Shown here: in pieces, positions 50,687-59,179 of the stretch
Position numbering within the stretch: position 1 is the stretch's first letter
Layout of the letters: the number at the start of each line of letters is the position of its first letter
Source: an uncultured Clostridia bacterium
GTDB lineage: Bacteria > Bacillota > Clostridia > Christensenellales > Borkfalkiaceae
DNA length: 64,000 nt
Direction: 5' to 3'
Assembly (NCBI GenBank): GCA_947625385.1
Contig: CANQOB010000001.1
Span: 1-64,000, forward strand
The notes under the pieces: generated by a model
The model's input: only the letters and a program-made list of their open reading frames with translations
Databases searched by the model: none
What the model was told of the DNA's origin: nothing
Position numbers and translations under genes: made by a program

Positions 50687-51751
50687 ATGAAAGATTCGGG
50701 AAATTTCCATCAGGACAGAAATTTTCATAACCTCGATAAGATCAACGCGCTTTTGGCGGAACTTCCCTATTGCTGCGAAGATTTTTTGCGCGGCGTCGAG
50801 ACGCGCACAAGCACGCTGACCCGTCTCAACTACTGCTATGACCTGCGTATCTTTTTCGATTTTCTCTGCAAGAAAAAGTTCCGCGGCACAAAAGACGTTC
50901 TTTCCCTCACGCTCGAGGACCTCGAACAGGTGACGGAAACCGATTTGGAGATCTTCCTCGCTTATCTCACCCACTACGAATTCCGCGGGCACAGTCTTTC
51001 ATGCGACGAACGCGCCAAGGCGCGCAAGCTCTCCACGGTGCGTTCTTTCTATAAGTATTTCTTCAACAAAGGTCTTATCGAAGTCAACAATACCGCAAAA
51101 GTCCCCACCCCGAAGCTCCACGAGAAGGAAATCATCCGCCTCGAAGGCGATGAGGTCGAAAAACTGCTCGACACAGCCGAATTCGGCAGCGGGATGTCCC
51201 GTCACATGGAGGGATATCATGAGCGTACGAGCGTAAGGGATACCGCCATTTTGACCCTCTTTCTCGGCACGGGCATCCGTATCTCCGAACTTGTCGGGCT
51301 GAACAACGACAGTATCGATTTCAAGACGAATTCTTTTGTCGTCACCCGCAAGGGCGGGAACCAGGCGATCTTATATTTTTCGGAGGAGGTCGGGGACGCC
51401 CTCGCCGCCTATCTCGCACAAAAAGAGAACGACAAAAAGGTGCCGCCCAACGAAAAAGCCCTCTTTTTGTCCCTGCAATACAGACGCATTTCGGTGCGGG
51501 CGGTCGAAAATCTCGTCAAAAAGTACGCGCGCATCGTCTCCCCTCTCAAAAAAATCACGCCGCACAAGCTCCGCTCCACCTACGGCACCGCCCTCTACCG
51601 GGAAACGGGCGACATCTTTATCGTTGCAGACGTCCTCGGTCATAAGGACGTCAACACGACGCGCAAACACTATGCCGCCATCACGGAGGACCGTCGCCGC
51701 TCCGTTGCGGGAAAGGTAAAACTGCATAAGGACGACGGGGAGGACGGCTGA
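50687..51751 (+). CDS. Xer-type tyrosine recombinase, 354 aa (XerS-like architecture suspected)
   Basis: LGTGIRISELVGLN, VTRKGGNQ, ITPHKLRSTYGTALY, VLGHKDVNTTRKHYA: R-K-HxxR-H-Y catalytic set. Confidence 0.88.
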   Translation: MKDSGNFHQDRNFHNLDKINALLAELPYCCEDFLRGVETRTSTLTRLNYCYDLRIFFDFLCKKKFRGTKDVLSLTLEDLEQVTETDLEIFLAYLTHYEFRGHSLSCDERAKARKLSTVRSFYKYFFNKGLIEVNNTAKVPTPKLHEKEIIRLEGDEVEKLLDTAEFGSGMSRHMEGYHERTSVRDTAILTLFLGTGIRISELVGLNNDSIDFKTNSFVVTRKGGNQAILYFSEEVGDALAAYLAQKENDKKVPPNEKALFLSLQYRRISVRAVENLVKKYARIVSPLKKITPHKLRSTYGTALYRETGDIFIVADVLGHKDVNTTRKHYAAITEDRRRSVAGKVKLHKDDGEDG

Positions 51752-52953
51752 TGGAAGAAATTTTTATCATCCAGCCCGTTTTCGGAGCCGATTGGGAGGT
51801 CCTGCATGCGGAGGCAGTCTCTCTCATCGACAGCGCGGGCGCCCGCTATGCCGGCAGCATCTTTCAGAACATCCGCGAGATCGACCCTGCGACCTTCGTT
51901 GGCTCCGGGAAACTCGCCGAACTCAACGAATCTTTGGAAGATAAGGACGTCACGGTTCTCTTCAACGGCGAGCTCTCCCCTTCCCAGACCCTGAACATCT
52001 CCAAGGCGCTGGGCGGCAGAAAAGTCATTGACCGCACGACGCTCATCCTCGACATCTTCGCCCTGCGCGCGGAGAGCAGCGAGGGAAAGATTCAAGTCGA
52101 ACTTGCCCAGCTCAAATACCTCTATCCGCGCCTGAAAGGCAAGGGAGAAGCGCTGTCGCGGCTCGGCGGCGGAATCGGCACGCGCGGACCCGGGGAGACG
52201 CAGCTCGAAACCGACCGCAGACATATCCGTACACGCATCCACGCGCTCGAAGAACGCTTGAAGGACATCGAACAGCGGCGCACACTGCTCGCCGAGCGCA
52301 GAAAAAAAGAGCGGACGATCACCGTCGCGCTCGTGGGATATACCAATACGGGCAAATCGACCTTGCTCAATGCGCTCACGGGTTCGGATGTGCTCGTCAA
52401 GGATGCGCTGTTCGCCACGCTCGACCCCACGTCCCGCGCGATGGAGATCGAGGGCGTGCCTTTTTTGCTCGTGGACACCGTGGGATTTTTGCAGAGTCTG
52501 CCCCATCATCTCATCGACGCCTTCAAATCCACGTTGGAGAGCGCGCTCTCCTGCGATCTTGCGCTCATCGTCTGCGATGCGTCCGATGAATTCGAAATGC
52601 AGCGCAAAACCACGCTCGACACGCTCAACGGGCTCGGCTTTTCCTCGCCCTATCTCGTCGTGATGAACAAGTGCGACCTCGCGCCCGACGTTCGGCTCCC
52701 GAAGGACAGCATTGCGATCTCCGCCGCGACTGGAGAAGGGCTCGACCGCTTGAAAAGCTGCATTTTCCATGCGGTAAAGAACCGTTTCCTGCGGATGGAG
52801 CTCTTCGTCCCCTACGCCGATATGGCGGCTTACGGCGCCGTCAGAAATCTCCTCTACGAGCGCGCCGTATTCTATACCGACGAGGGCGCGCGCATCCTTG
52901 CGATCGTCCCCGCCGTCTATGCGGAAACATTCGCGAAATTTCTCGCCAAATGA
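51751..52953 (+). CDS. hflX: GTPase HflX
   Basis: LGGGIGTRGPGETQLETDRRHIRTRI; VGYTNTGKSTLLNAL. Confidence 0.95.
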   Translation: MEEIFIIQPVFGADWEVLHAEAVSLIDSAGARYAGSIFQNIREIDPATFVGSGKLAELNESLEDKDVTVLFNGELSPSQTLNISKALGGRKVIDRTTLILDIFALRAESSEGKIQVELAQLKYLYPRLKGKGEALSRLGGGIGTRGPGETQLETDRRHIRTRIHALEERLKDIEQRRTLLAERRKKERTITVALVGYTNTGKSTLLNALTGSDVLVKDALFATLDPTSRAMEIEGVPFLLVDTVGFLQSLPHHLIDAFKSTLESALSCDLALIVCDASDEFEMQRKTTLDTLNGLGFSSPYLVVMNKCDLAPDVRLPKDSIAISAATGEGLDRLKSCIFHAVKNRFLRMELFVPYADMAAYGAVRNLLYERAVFYTDEGARILAIVPAVYAETFAKFLAK

Positions 52954-53142
52954 TCAATCCTCTTTGTAATCGTTCGGATTCGTGATGACCTTGTCGATCT
53001 TGATGGTCGCAAATTCTTTGATATCGAGACATTTCCCGCAGTTATCGCAGATCTTCGAGGGGTCGAGGTCGCAAACTTCGCACTCCATACAGCCGTCGCA
53101 CTCCTTCCCGTCATAGAGAACGCATTCTTTTCCGAGTTCCAT
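52954..53142 (-). CDS. Cys-rich mini-protein (62 aa), putative metal binding
   Basis: MELGKECVLYDGKECDGCMECEVCDLDPSKICDNCGKCLDIKEF..., SD GAGGTG; listed longer start lacks support. Confidence 0.65.
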   Translation of the reverse strand: MELGKECVLYDGKECDGCMECEVCDLDPSKICDNCGKCLDIKEFATIKIDKVITNPNDYKED

Positions 53143-53218
53143 CTCATTCACCTCGCTCCTATTATAGAACGCCGCGCAAAAAAAATCAAGAAAAAACGGA
53201 AAAAATTTCCCAAATCTT

Positions 53219-53232
53219 GAAACAAATGTTTG
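53219..53232. promoter_or_regulatory. Putative LexA (SOS) box overlapping the lexA -35 region
   Basis: GAAACAAATGTTTG matches the Gram-positive SOS consensus CGAACRNRYGTTYG at 12 of 14 positions; followed by TTGCAA-17-TATACT. Confidence 0.65.
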
Positions 53233-53275
53233 CAATTATTTTCAAATCGTGCTATACTGTAATCGGAGGTAAGGT

Positions 53276-53884
53276 ATGCTCAACAAAAACAAGCTTCTCG
53301 ACGTGCTCGACTATATCAACCGCTATATCGCAGACAACGGATTCCCGCCCACCGTCCGCGATATGTGCCGCGATCTCGGCATCAAATCCACCGCAACCGC
53401 TTACGACTACATCAACCGTCTGCGCGATATGGGATATCTCGACAAAGCGGAAAATAAAAAGCGCGCCGTCTCGGTGCGGAGCGAAAACGTTGTCCGCGTT
53501 CCCCTCCTCGGCACGGTCACCGCAGGTCAGCCCATCCTCGCGGCGGAGAATTTCGAGGGATATTATCCCCTCCCCACCGCCGAATTCAAGGGCGACGACC
53601 TCTTTTTGCTGTATGTCAAGGGGGACAGCATGATCGAAGCGGGAATCTTCGACGGCGATAAGATCGTTGTCCGCAAACAGGACACTGCGGAAAACGGCGA
53701 CATCGTTGTCGCGCTCTTTGATCCCGACGGAATCGAGCAGGGCGCGACCGTCAAACGCTACTTCCGCAGGGACGGAAAGGTCATTCTTCACCCGGAAAAT
53801 GCCGCGCTTTCCGATTTTGTGCTCGACTCCGACAGCGAGGCAATGATCGTCGGCAAAGTCGTCGGACTGCTCCGGAGTCTGTAA
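53276..53884 (+). CDS. lexA: LexA repressor
   Basis: HTH GFPPTVRDMCRDLGIKSTATAYDYI; VKGDSMIEAGIFDGD. Confidence 0.95.
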   Translation: MLNKNKLLDVLDYINRYIADNGFPPTVRDMCRDLGIKSTATAYDYINRLRDMGYLDKAENKKRAVSVRSENVVRVPLLGTVTAGQPILAAENFEGYYPLPTAEFKGDDLFLLYVKGDSMIEAGIFDGDKIVVRKQDTAENGDIVVALFDPDGIEQGATVKRYFRRDGKVILHPENAALSDFVLDSDSEAMIVGKVVGLLRSL

Positions 53885-53900
53885 AACGATCGAAAACAGC

Positions 53901-53931
53901 ACGCCGCCCGATGTTCGGACGGCGTTTTTTT
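53901..53931. terminator. Terminator between convergent lexA and rluB
   Basis: ACGCCGcCCGA-TGT-TCGGaCGGCGT-TTTTTT. Confidence 0.8.
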
Positions 53932-54640
53932 ACAGATTTTTCAGATAAAATACCTCTTCCGGGGTGAGTCTTCTGCATTCGCCGCGATCGAGTCCCGAAA
54001 GGGTAAGCTCCCCGAGCTTCGTGCGCTTCAAAAAGACCACCTCCTTGCCGACGGCTTGGAACATCTTTCTGATCTCGCGGTTTTTGCCCTCGGTGAGCAC
54101 GACTTGGAGCTTCGTGAAGCTTTTGTCCGTCTCCACGACGGTCACGCGGCACTTCTTCGTGACGACGCCTTTTTCGATCTCCACGCCGGTGCGCAGTTTG
54201 TTGAGCTGGACCTGCGTCACCGTTCCTTCCACTTTCACAAGATAGGTTTTCGGAATTTCGCTCTGCGGCGCCGTGAGGCGGTAGGCGAGGTCGCCGTCGT
54301 TCGTGAGGATGAGCAGCCCTTCCGAATTGTAGTCCAGCCGCCCCACCGGAAAGACATGCGCGCCTTCGGGCAGAAATTCCATGACGGTCTTGCGCGGACG
54401 CTCCGTCTTTTCGTCATGCACCGTACAGACGCACCCCTTGGGCTTATACAGGATAAAATATTCATAGCGGACTTTGTGGGAGAGAATTTTTCCGTCGAGC
54501 ATGACGACGTCGTTTTCTCCGACTTCCGTCCCCAAAACCGCCGATTTGCCGTTGACGGTCACGCGGCCTTGGTGGATGATCTCATCCGCACCCCGCCGCG
54601 AAGCGATGCCCTGCTCCGCCAAAAATTTGTTGATTCGCAT
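53930..54640 (-). CDS. rluB: RluB/RsuA-type pseudouridine synthase
   Basis: RINKFLAEQGIASRRGADEII (S4); GRLDYNSEGLLILTNDGDLAYRL. Confidence 0.94.
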   Translation of the reverse strand: MRINKFLAEQGIASRRGADEIIHQGRVTVNGKSAVLGTEVGENDVVMLDGKILSHKVRYEYFILYKPKGCVCTVHDEKTERPRKTVMEFLPEGAHVFPVGRLDYNSEGLLILTNDGDLAYRLTAPQSEIPKTYLVKVEGTVTQVQLNKLRTGVEIEKGVVTKKCRVTVVETDKSFTKLQVVLTEGKNREIRKMFQAVGKEVVFLKRTKLGELTLSGLDRGECRRLTPEEVFYLKNL

Positions 54641-54664
54641 ACTATGTCACGCAGAGTACTCTGC
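54636..54664 (-). repeat. Intergenic element copy 4, abutting rluB start codon
   Basis: Minus strand GCAGAGTACTCTGCGTGACATAGTATG; core TGCGTGACATA at 54643-54653. Confidence 0.7.
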
Positions 54665-54697
54665 ACCCCTTTGTATAGAGGGCTTTTCAGCCTGTCT

Positions 54698-55693
54698 TTA
54701 TTCCATAATATACAAATTTTCGGAAAAAATCAAGTCGTTTTCGAGGGAAATTTTTAATTGACCCGCAAGTTCCCCCTTCCCTTGGGGAACGGGCGTTAAA
54801 AGGTCGGTGGCAAAGCGCAATTTCCGCAGTTCCGTCTTTTTGAGCGGGTATGCGAACCCGCCCTTGACGGCATACCCCTCCCATCCGGCGGCGACATCGA
54901 CGAGCGGAATCATGCGGTATTCCCCGAATGCCGCGTCGAGAAGCTCGGCGGAGCGTTCGTACATTTCGGGACAGTTCAGAACGACGCAGACGAGCCGCAT
55001 GCCGTCCCTCTCCGCGGCCGTCACGAGGCAGCGTCCCGCCTGTACGGTGAAGCCCGTCTTGACGCCGATCGCCCCCTCGAAGTCCCAAAGCATTTTGTTT
55101 TTGTTTTTCCAGCCGCGCGGCTCGTAAAATTTGCAGGAGACGATCTCGGTGAACGTCTCGTTTTGCAGGGCATGCGCCGCAATGAGGGCAAGATCGCGCG
55201 CTGTCGTGTGATGCCCCGCCGCGGGCAATCCGTGCGGGTTGACGAATTTACTGTCCTTTGCGCCCATGAGCGCGGCGCGGCGCGTCATTTCCGCGGCAAA
55301 CGCCTTCGTGCTTGCGCTGTGATGCAGGGCGAGCGCGACGGCGCAATCGTTTCCCGAGCGCAGCATGAGTCCATAGAGAAGGTCGCGCACGGAATAGGGA
55401 TCCCCCGCGCGAAGATATACGCTCGACCCCTCGACGCCCTCCGCCTCCTTGGGGATTCGGACGGTATCGTCGAGATCGCAATCCTCGATGACGACGATCG
55501 CCGTGAGGATCTTCGTCGTGCTCGCCATGGGGAGAGGGACGTCGGCGTTCGTCTCGGACAAAAATCTGCGTGAGGAGACCTCCGCCACACATTCGCCCTG
55601 CGCCGGTCCGGCGGCATGGGCGGGCAGCGTCGGCACCGCGGCAGCGATGCCCAAAATCAGCGCAAAAACAGCGGTCGCTCTACGAATTTTCAT
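54698..55693 (-). CDS. D-alanyl-D-alanine carboxypeptidase (DacF/DacB type)
   Basis: LPMASTTKILTAIV (SxxK), SGNDCAVALA, GVKTGFT (KTG). Confidence 0.9.
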   Translation of the reverse strand: MKIRRATAVFALILGIAAAVPTLPAHAAGPAQGECVAEVSSRRFLSETNADVPLPMASTTKILTAIVVIEDCDLDDTVRIPKEAEGVEGSSVYLRAGDPYSVRDLLYGLMLRSGNDCAVALALHHSASTKAFAAEMTRRAALMGAKDSKFVNPHGLPAAGHHTTARDLALIAAHALQNETFTEIVSCKFYEPRGWKNKNKMLWDFEGAIGVKTGFTVQAGRCLVTAAERDGMRLVCVVLNCPEMYERSAELLDAAFGEYRMIPLVDVAAGWEGYAVKGGFAYPLKKTELRKLRFATDLLTPVPQGKGELAGQLKISLENDLIFSENLYIME

Positions 55694-56075
55694 CTTTTTT
55701 CAGGTTCGCAATGATCTCTCCCGCCTTCTCGATGAGCCCGTCCAAGGGGTCCTCGGTAATGCGGATGACGCGGCATTCTCTGCCGTCGTCGATGAGGAAT
55801 CCCGCAGGTTTGATGTTGACCACCGTGCCTGCGCCCCCCGCGAAGGGAAAGCTCTCGTCGTCCTTGATCGCTTTGACTTCGCCGTATTCGCCACCCCCGG
55901 AGAGATAGCCCATCGTCACTTTCGTGAACGGGATGATCTGCGTGCCGCTTGCGGATACCACGGGCTTGCCGATGACGGTATTCACGTCTACAAGTTTTAC
56001 GAGGCGCTCCGCTGTCTTTTCCATGATGCCGTCGATTTGAGTTTTCTTATCCAATTTATCAATGCCTCCATACAT
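55680..56075 (-). CDS. ytfJ: YtfJ/GerW-family sporulation protein
   Basis: ANTVIGKPV-like DVNTVIGKPVVSASGTQIIPFTKVTMGYLSGGGEYG. Confidence 0.88.
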   Translation of the reverse strand: MYGGIDKLDKKTQIDGIMEKTAERLVKLVDVNTVIGKPVVSASGTQIIPFTKVTMGYLSGGGEYGEVKAIKDDESFPFAGGAGTVVNIKPAGFLIDDGRECRVIRITEDPLDGLIEKAGEIIANLKKDENS

Positions 56076-56581
56076 TTTTTAGCGATCGCCGTGTTGAGAA
56101 TGAGCAGATTGAACACCGTTGCCACTTCCGCGGTGAGCTTGAAGGAGGAACGGTTCGAGAGCAGAATTTTGTTCTTGACGGAAAGAAAGGGATGCTTCGT
56201 CCGAAGGACCGAAAAAGCCGTTCCTCCCGCGATCGCAAACGCTGCACCGTACAGCGCGCTGTAAGGGCTCCGGGCGCCCCCCGTCTCCAACGTCTGATGC
56301 AGCCGCCAAAGCTGAAACCCCTTCATGATCTCGAACTTTTTCCTTGTGGCGTTCATATCCGCATATTTCACGAGCAGGGCAAATTTCTTCGTCACATGGA
56401 AGGCAATGCCGTCCCGCCGCAGCTCCGCATACCCCCCGAACACCCGGAAATACTTGAACAGGCTGACGGAAAACCACGCCTTCGGTCGCCCGGCGTCCAC
56501 ATAGAGGTCCACATAGACAAAGACGGGAAAGAAGAGCAGCAAGAGACCGAAGAAGGCGCCGTATACAAAAAAATCGCCCAT
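55997..56581 (-). CDS. DUF2953-like protein
   Basis: N-terminal TM, position directly upstream of ytfJ and downstream of scpB; overlaps ytfJ start. Confidence 0.6.
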   Translation of the reverse strand: MGDFFVYGAFFGLLLLFFPVFVYVDLYVDAGRPKAWFSVSLFKYFRVFGGYAELRRDGIAFHVTKKFALLVKYADMNATRKKFEIMKGFQLWRLHQTLETGGARSPYSALYGAAFAIAGGTAFSVLRTKHPFLSVKNKILLSNRSSFKLTAEVATVFNLLILNTAIAKKCMEALINWIRKLKSTASWKRQRSAS

Positions 56582-56622
56582 ACACGTAATATGGGCGAAG
56601 TCTGTAAAAATATGAGCGGCGG

Positions 56623-57396
56623 TCAGGAGATTTTGACGATGTTCGTGCCGTCCAACCCTTTGAGGAAATCGGGAATCTCAAATCCGTCCTCGACGGCTTC
56701 CCGGGGCTCTTCCCTCTTCTTGGACGCGGGACGCATCTCGCCGTCCCCGCCACCTCCGCTTTCTCCGTCGTCCCCGCTCTCGCCGCCGTCCCCGCTGCCG
56801 AGCGTACTGTCTTTGGACGCGTCGATGGCGCCCCACTCTTCGCGGTTGTAGAGATAGACGTCCCGCTCCGCGTCGGGCTGTTCGATCTTTTTCAGGAGCT
56901 CTTCGTAATCGGGAAGTTCATCCAGCGAATGCAGTTTGAAGCGCTTCAAAAATTCGTCGGTCGTCGCAAAGAGCACGGGATGCCCGATCGCATCCTTTCT
57001 GCCGCAGGGGTAGATCAGTTTGAGCTCGAGCAGCGCGTTGACGCCGTAGTCGCTGTTGACGCCGCGGAGCGCTTCGATCTCCGCGCGGGTGATGGGCTGT
57101 TTGTAGGCGATGATCGCCGCGCATTCGAGAATGGTGCGAGTCAGCTCCTTTTCGCGGATGGGATTGAGCACGGCGGCAACGCCTTCCTTGTAATCCGGAT
57201 TGGAGGCGAACTGCACTTTTTTATTGAATTCGAGAAGCTGGATGCCGCGCTCCCCGCTGTAACGCTCTTTGAGCTCGGCAACTGCTTTTTTGACCGCATT
57301 TTCGGTCACGCCGAGCTTTTCGGCGATGTCGGCGATCGGGACGCTCCTTCCGGACGCAAACAAGATCGCTTCGATGATATTTGTGAGATTTTCCAC
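56623..57396 (-). CDS. scpB: Segregation and condensation protein B with low-complexity C-terminal extension
   Basis: IIEAILFASGRSVPIADIAEKLGVTENAVKKAV; AIIAYKQPITRAEIEALRGVNSDYGVNALLE. Confidence 0.93.
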   Translation of the reverse strand: MENLTNIIEAILFASGRSVPIADIAEKLGVTENAVKKAVAELKERYSGERGIQLLEFNKKVQFASNPDYKEGVAAVLNPIREKELTRTILECAAIIAYKQPITRAEIEALRGVNSDYGVNALLELKLIYPCGRKDAIGHPVLFATTDEFLKRFKLHSLDELPDYEELLKKIEQPDAERDVYLYNREEWGAIDASKDSTLGSGDGGESGDDGESGGGGDGEMRPASKKREEPREAVEDGFEIPDFLKGLDGTNIVKIS

Positions 57397-57411
57397 TGCC
57401 GTGTCCTCTTT

Positions 57412-58347
57412 TTATTCGTATTCGTCGATCTGCTGTCCTACCCAAGTATGCGTGGATTCGGGGTTGAAGCGGATGTAGATCTGCCCGAACTCCTCCTCCT
57501 GCCGCACATGCAGGTACTGGTGTTTCAAAAGTTCAAGAAGCGCCTGGAAGGTCGTCACGATCTCCGAGCGGGTGTAATCCTCGGTGAAGAGCTCTTCGAA
57601 CCGCAGTTCGTCCGTATCGTCGAACACTTCGAGAATGTAGACGATCTTCTGCTCGACCGTGTATTCGTCGCGGGGAATCTCGCGGACTTCATCCTCGATG
57701 ATGGCGCGTTCCCGCTCGACGAGCAAGGCGGTGAAAGCGGTGACCAGCCCGTCGAGGGTGAGGTTTTCGAGGGAGAACACGGTGCGCGTCTCCCCGACGT
57801 CCTTGTCGGGCTCCTTGAAGTAATACCCCACCGTTTCCAGCTCTTTCAGCTTGCCCATCTCTTCTTTGATGAGCTTGTATTCTTCGAGAGCGCGGATAAG
57901 TTCGGCTTTGTCGTCGTCGTCAAACTCACCGGTATCGGGCTCGACCTCGTCGAAGCTCGGGACGAGCGCCTGCGCCTTGATCTTGATGAGGGTCGCGGCG
58001 ATGTTCAGATAATCCGTCACCTTGTCCACGTCGATATACGGGAGCCCTTTCATATAGTCGAGGAATTGCTCGGTGACCTGCGAGACAAAAATGTCCCTTA
58101 TCTCGATCTCGGCGCGGTTGACAAGATAGAGCAAGAGGTCGAGCGGTCCCTCGAAGTTGCTGAGCACCGTCGTGTAATCCACGTTGGATTCGAATTTTGC
58201 CCGCGCGGCGCGGTACGGGTCGTCTTTGCCGCCCGTAATTCCCTGTTCGCTCTGCTCTTCCGCGGAGATCGCGACGTTTTCATCCACGAAAGCGACCGGC
58301 TCTTCGGTCTCTTCGGCGCTCTCATCGGTTGTTCTTTCGTCTACCAT
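57412..58347 (-). CDS. scpA: Segregation and condensation protein A
   Basis: NFEGPLDLLLYLVNRAEIEIRDIFVSQVTEQFLDYM; start MVDERTTDES. Confidence 0.92.
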   Translation of the reverse strand: MVDERTTDESAEETEEPVAFVDENVAISAEEQSEQGITGGKDDPYRAARAKFESNVDYTTVLSNFEGPLDLLLYLVNRAEIEIRDIFVSQVTEQFLDYMKGLPYIDVDKVTDYLNIAATLIKIKAQALVPSFDEVEPDTGEFDDDDKAELIRALEEYKLIKEEMGKLKELETVGYYFKEPDKDVGETRTVFSLENLTLDGLVTAFTALLVERERAIIEDEVREIPRDEYTVEQKIVYILEVFDDTDELRFEELFTEDYTRSEIVTTFQALLELLKHQYLHVRQEEEFGQIYIRFNPESTHTWVGQQIDEYE

Positions 58348-59066
58348 ATCAAATAACTCCAAATCGTTTCCACGGGCACGCCGAACGCAAGCGACCAGAT
58401 CGCAAGAATGGGGAAGCCGAGATACTTGATCGCAAATTTCATGATCCAACCTAAAATATCGAAATTTTCCATGATGGCGACCCCGAGATAGTCATAGAAA
58501 ATACGGCAGAGAAAGCTCTCCGCGATGAGACCGATCAAAATCCAATAGCCGTATTGCCGAAGGAAACGGAATATCTTCCCCCGCCGTTTATTGAGCGCAT
58601 CGACGATGCGGAAGCCGTCCAGCGGGTAAAACGGCAGGAGGTTGAATACGCAGAAACCCAAGCTCATGCTGTAAATCAAACTGAAAAAGTCGAATAAAAA
58701 CTCTTTCAGGAAGGGAACATACGGCATGAAATTGATGATCACGAGCGCGATCGGATAGAATAAAAACGCCATGATATAGTTCACGACGACGCCTGCGCTC
58801 GCGGTGAGCCCCAATCCGAGGCGGTAGTGCTTGAAATTGTTCGGGTCGATCGGAACGGGTTTCGCCCAGCCGAAGCCGACGAGCGCGAACAGGACGAGCC
58901 CGATCGGGTCGAAGTGCCTGAGCGGGTTCAAGGAGAGTCTGCCCGCCAATTTGGGCGTGGGGTCGCCGCACCGATAGGCGACAAAGGCATGCGCAAACTC
59001 GTGAAGGGTCAATACGACGGTCACTGCGAGCAAATTTGCCAATAGCCTGATAAGTGTACTCTCCAT
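58341..59066 (-). CDS. Site-2 protease family (M50) membrane metalloprotease
   Basis: LHEFAHAFVAYRCGDPTPKLAGRLSLNPLRHFD; NLLPFYPLDGFRI. Confidence 0.92.
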   Translation of the reverse strand: MESTLIRLLANLLAVTVVLTLHEFAHAFVAYRCGDPTPKLAGRLSLNPLRHFDPIGLVLFALVGFGWAKPVPIDPNNFKHYRLGLGLTASAGVVVNYIMAFLFYPIALVIINFMPYVPFLKEFLFDFFSLIYSMSLGFCVFNLLPFYPLDGFRIVDALNKRRGKIFRFLRQYGYWILIGLIAESFLCRIFYDYLGVAIMENFDILGWIMKFAIKYLGFPILAIWSLAFGVPVETIWSYLIW

Positions 59067-59153
59067 ACTTGTCCATTATATAACAAATGGCAAAAAAATG
59101 CAAGAGAAAAGCGGAGATTTCGAAAAATTTCCGCCTTCCCTTACAAGATGTTG

Positions 59154-59175
59154 TTATTATGTCACGCATAATACT
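59154..59175 (-). repeat. Intergenic element copy 5
   Basis: Minus strand GAGTATTATGCGTGACATAATAA directly after the dacB-like stop codon. Confidence 0.8.
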
Positions 59176-59179
59176 CTGT

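Noticed and set aside
53901-53931. Considered as another copy of the TGCGTGACATA element
   Set aside because: Ordinary GC-rich terminator; lacks the core and CGTGA loop.
56700-56820. Simple repeat-like Gly/Ser/Asp codons considered as a possible CRISPR or tandem array
   Set aside because: Irregular unit length; part of the scpB coding frame (low-complexity linker).
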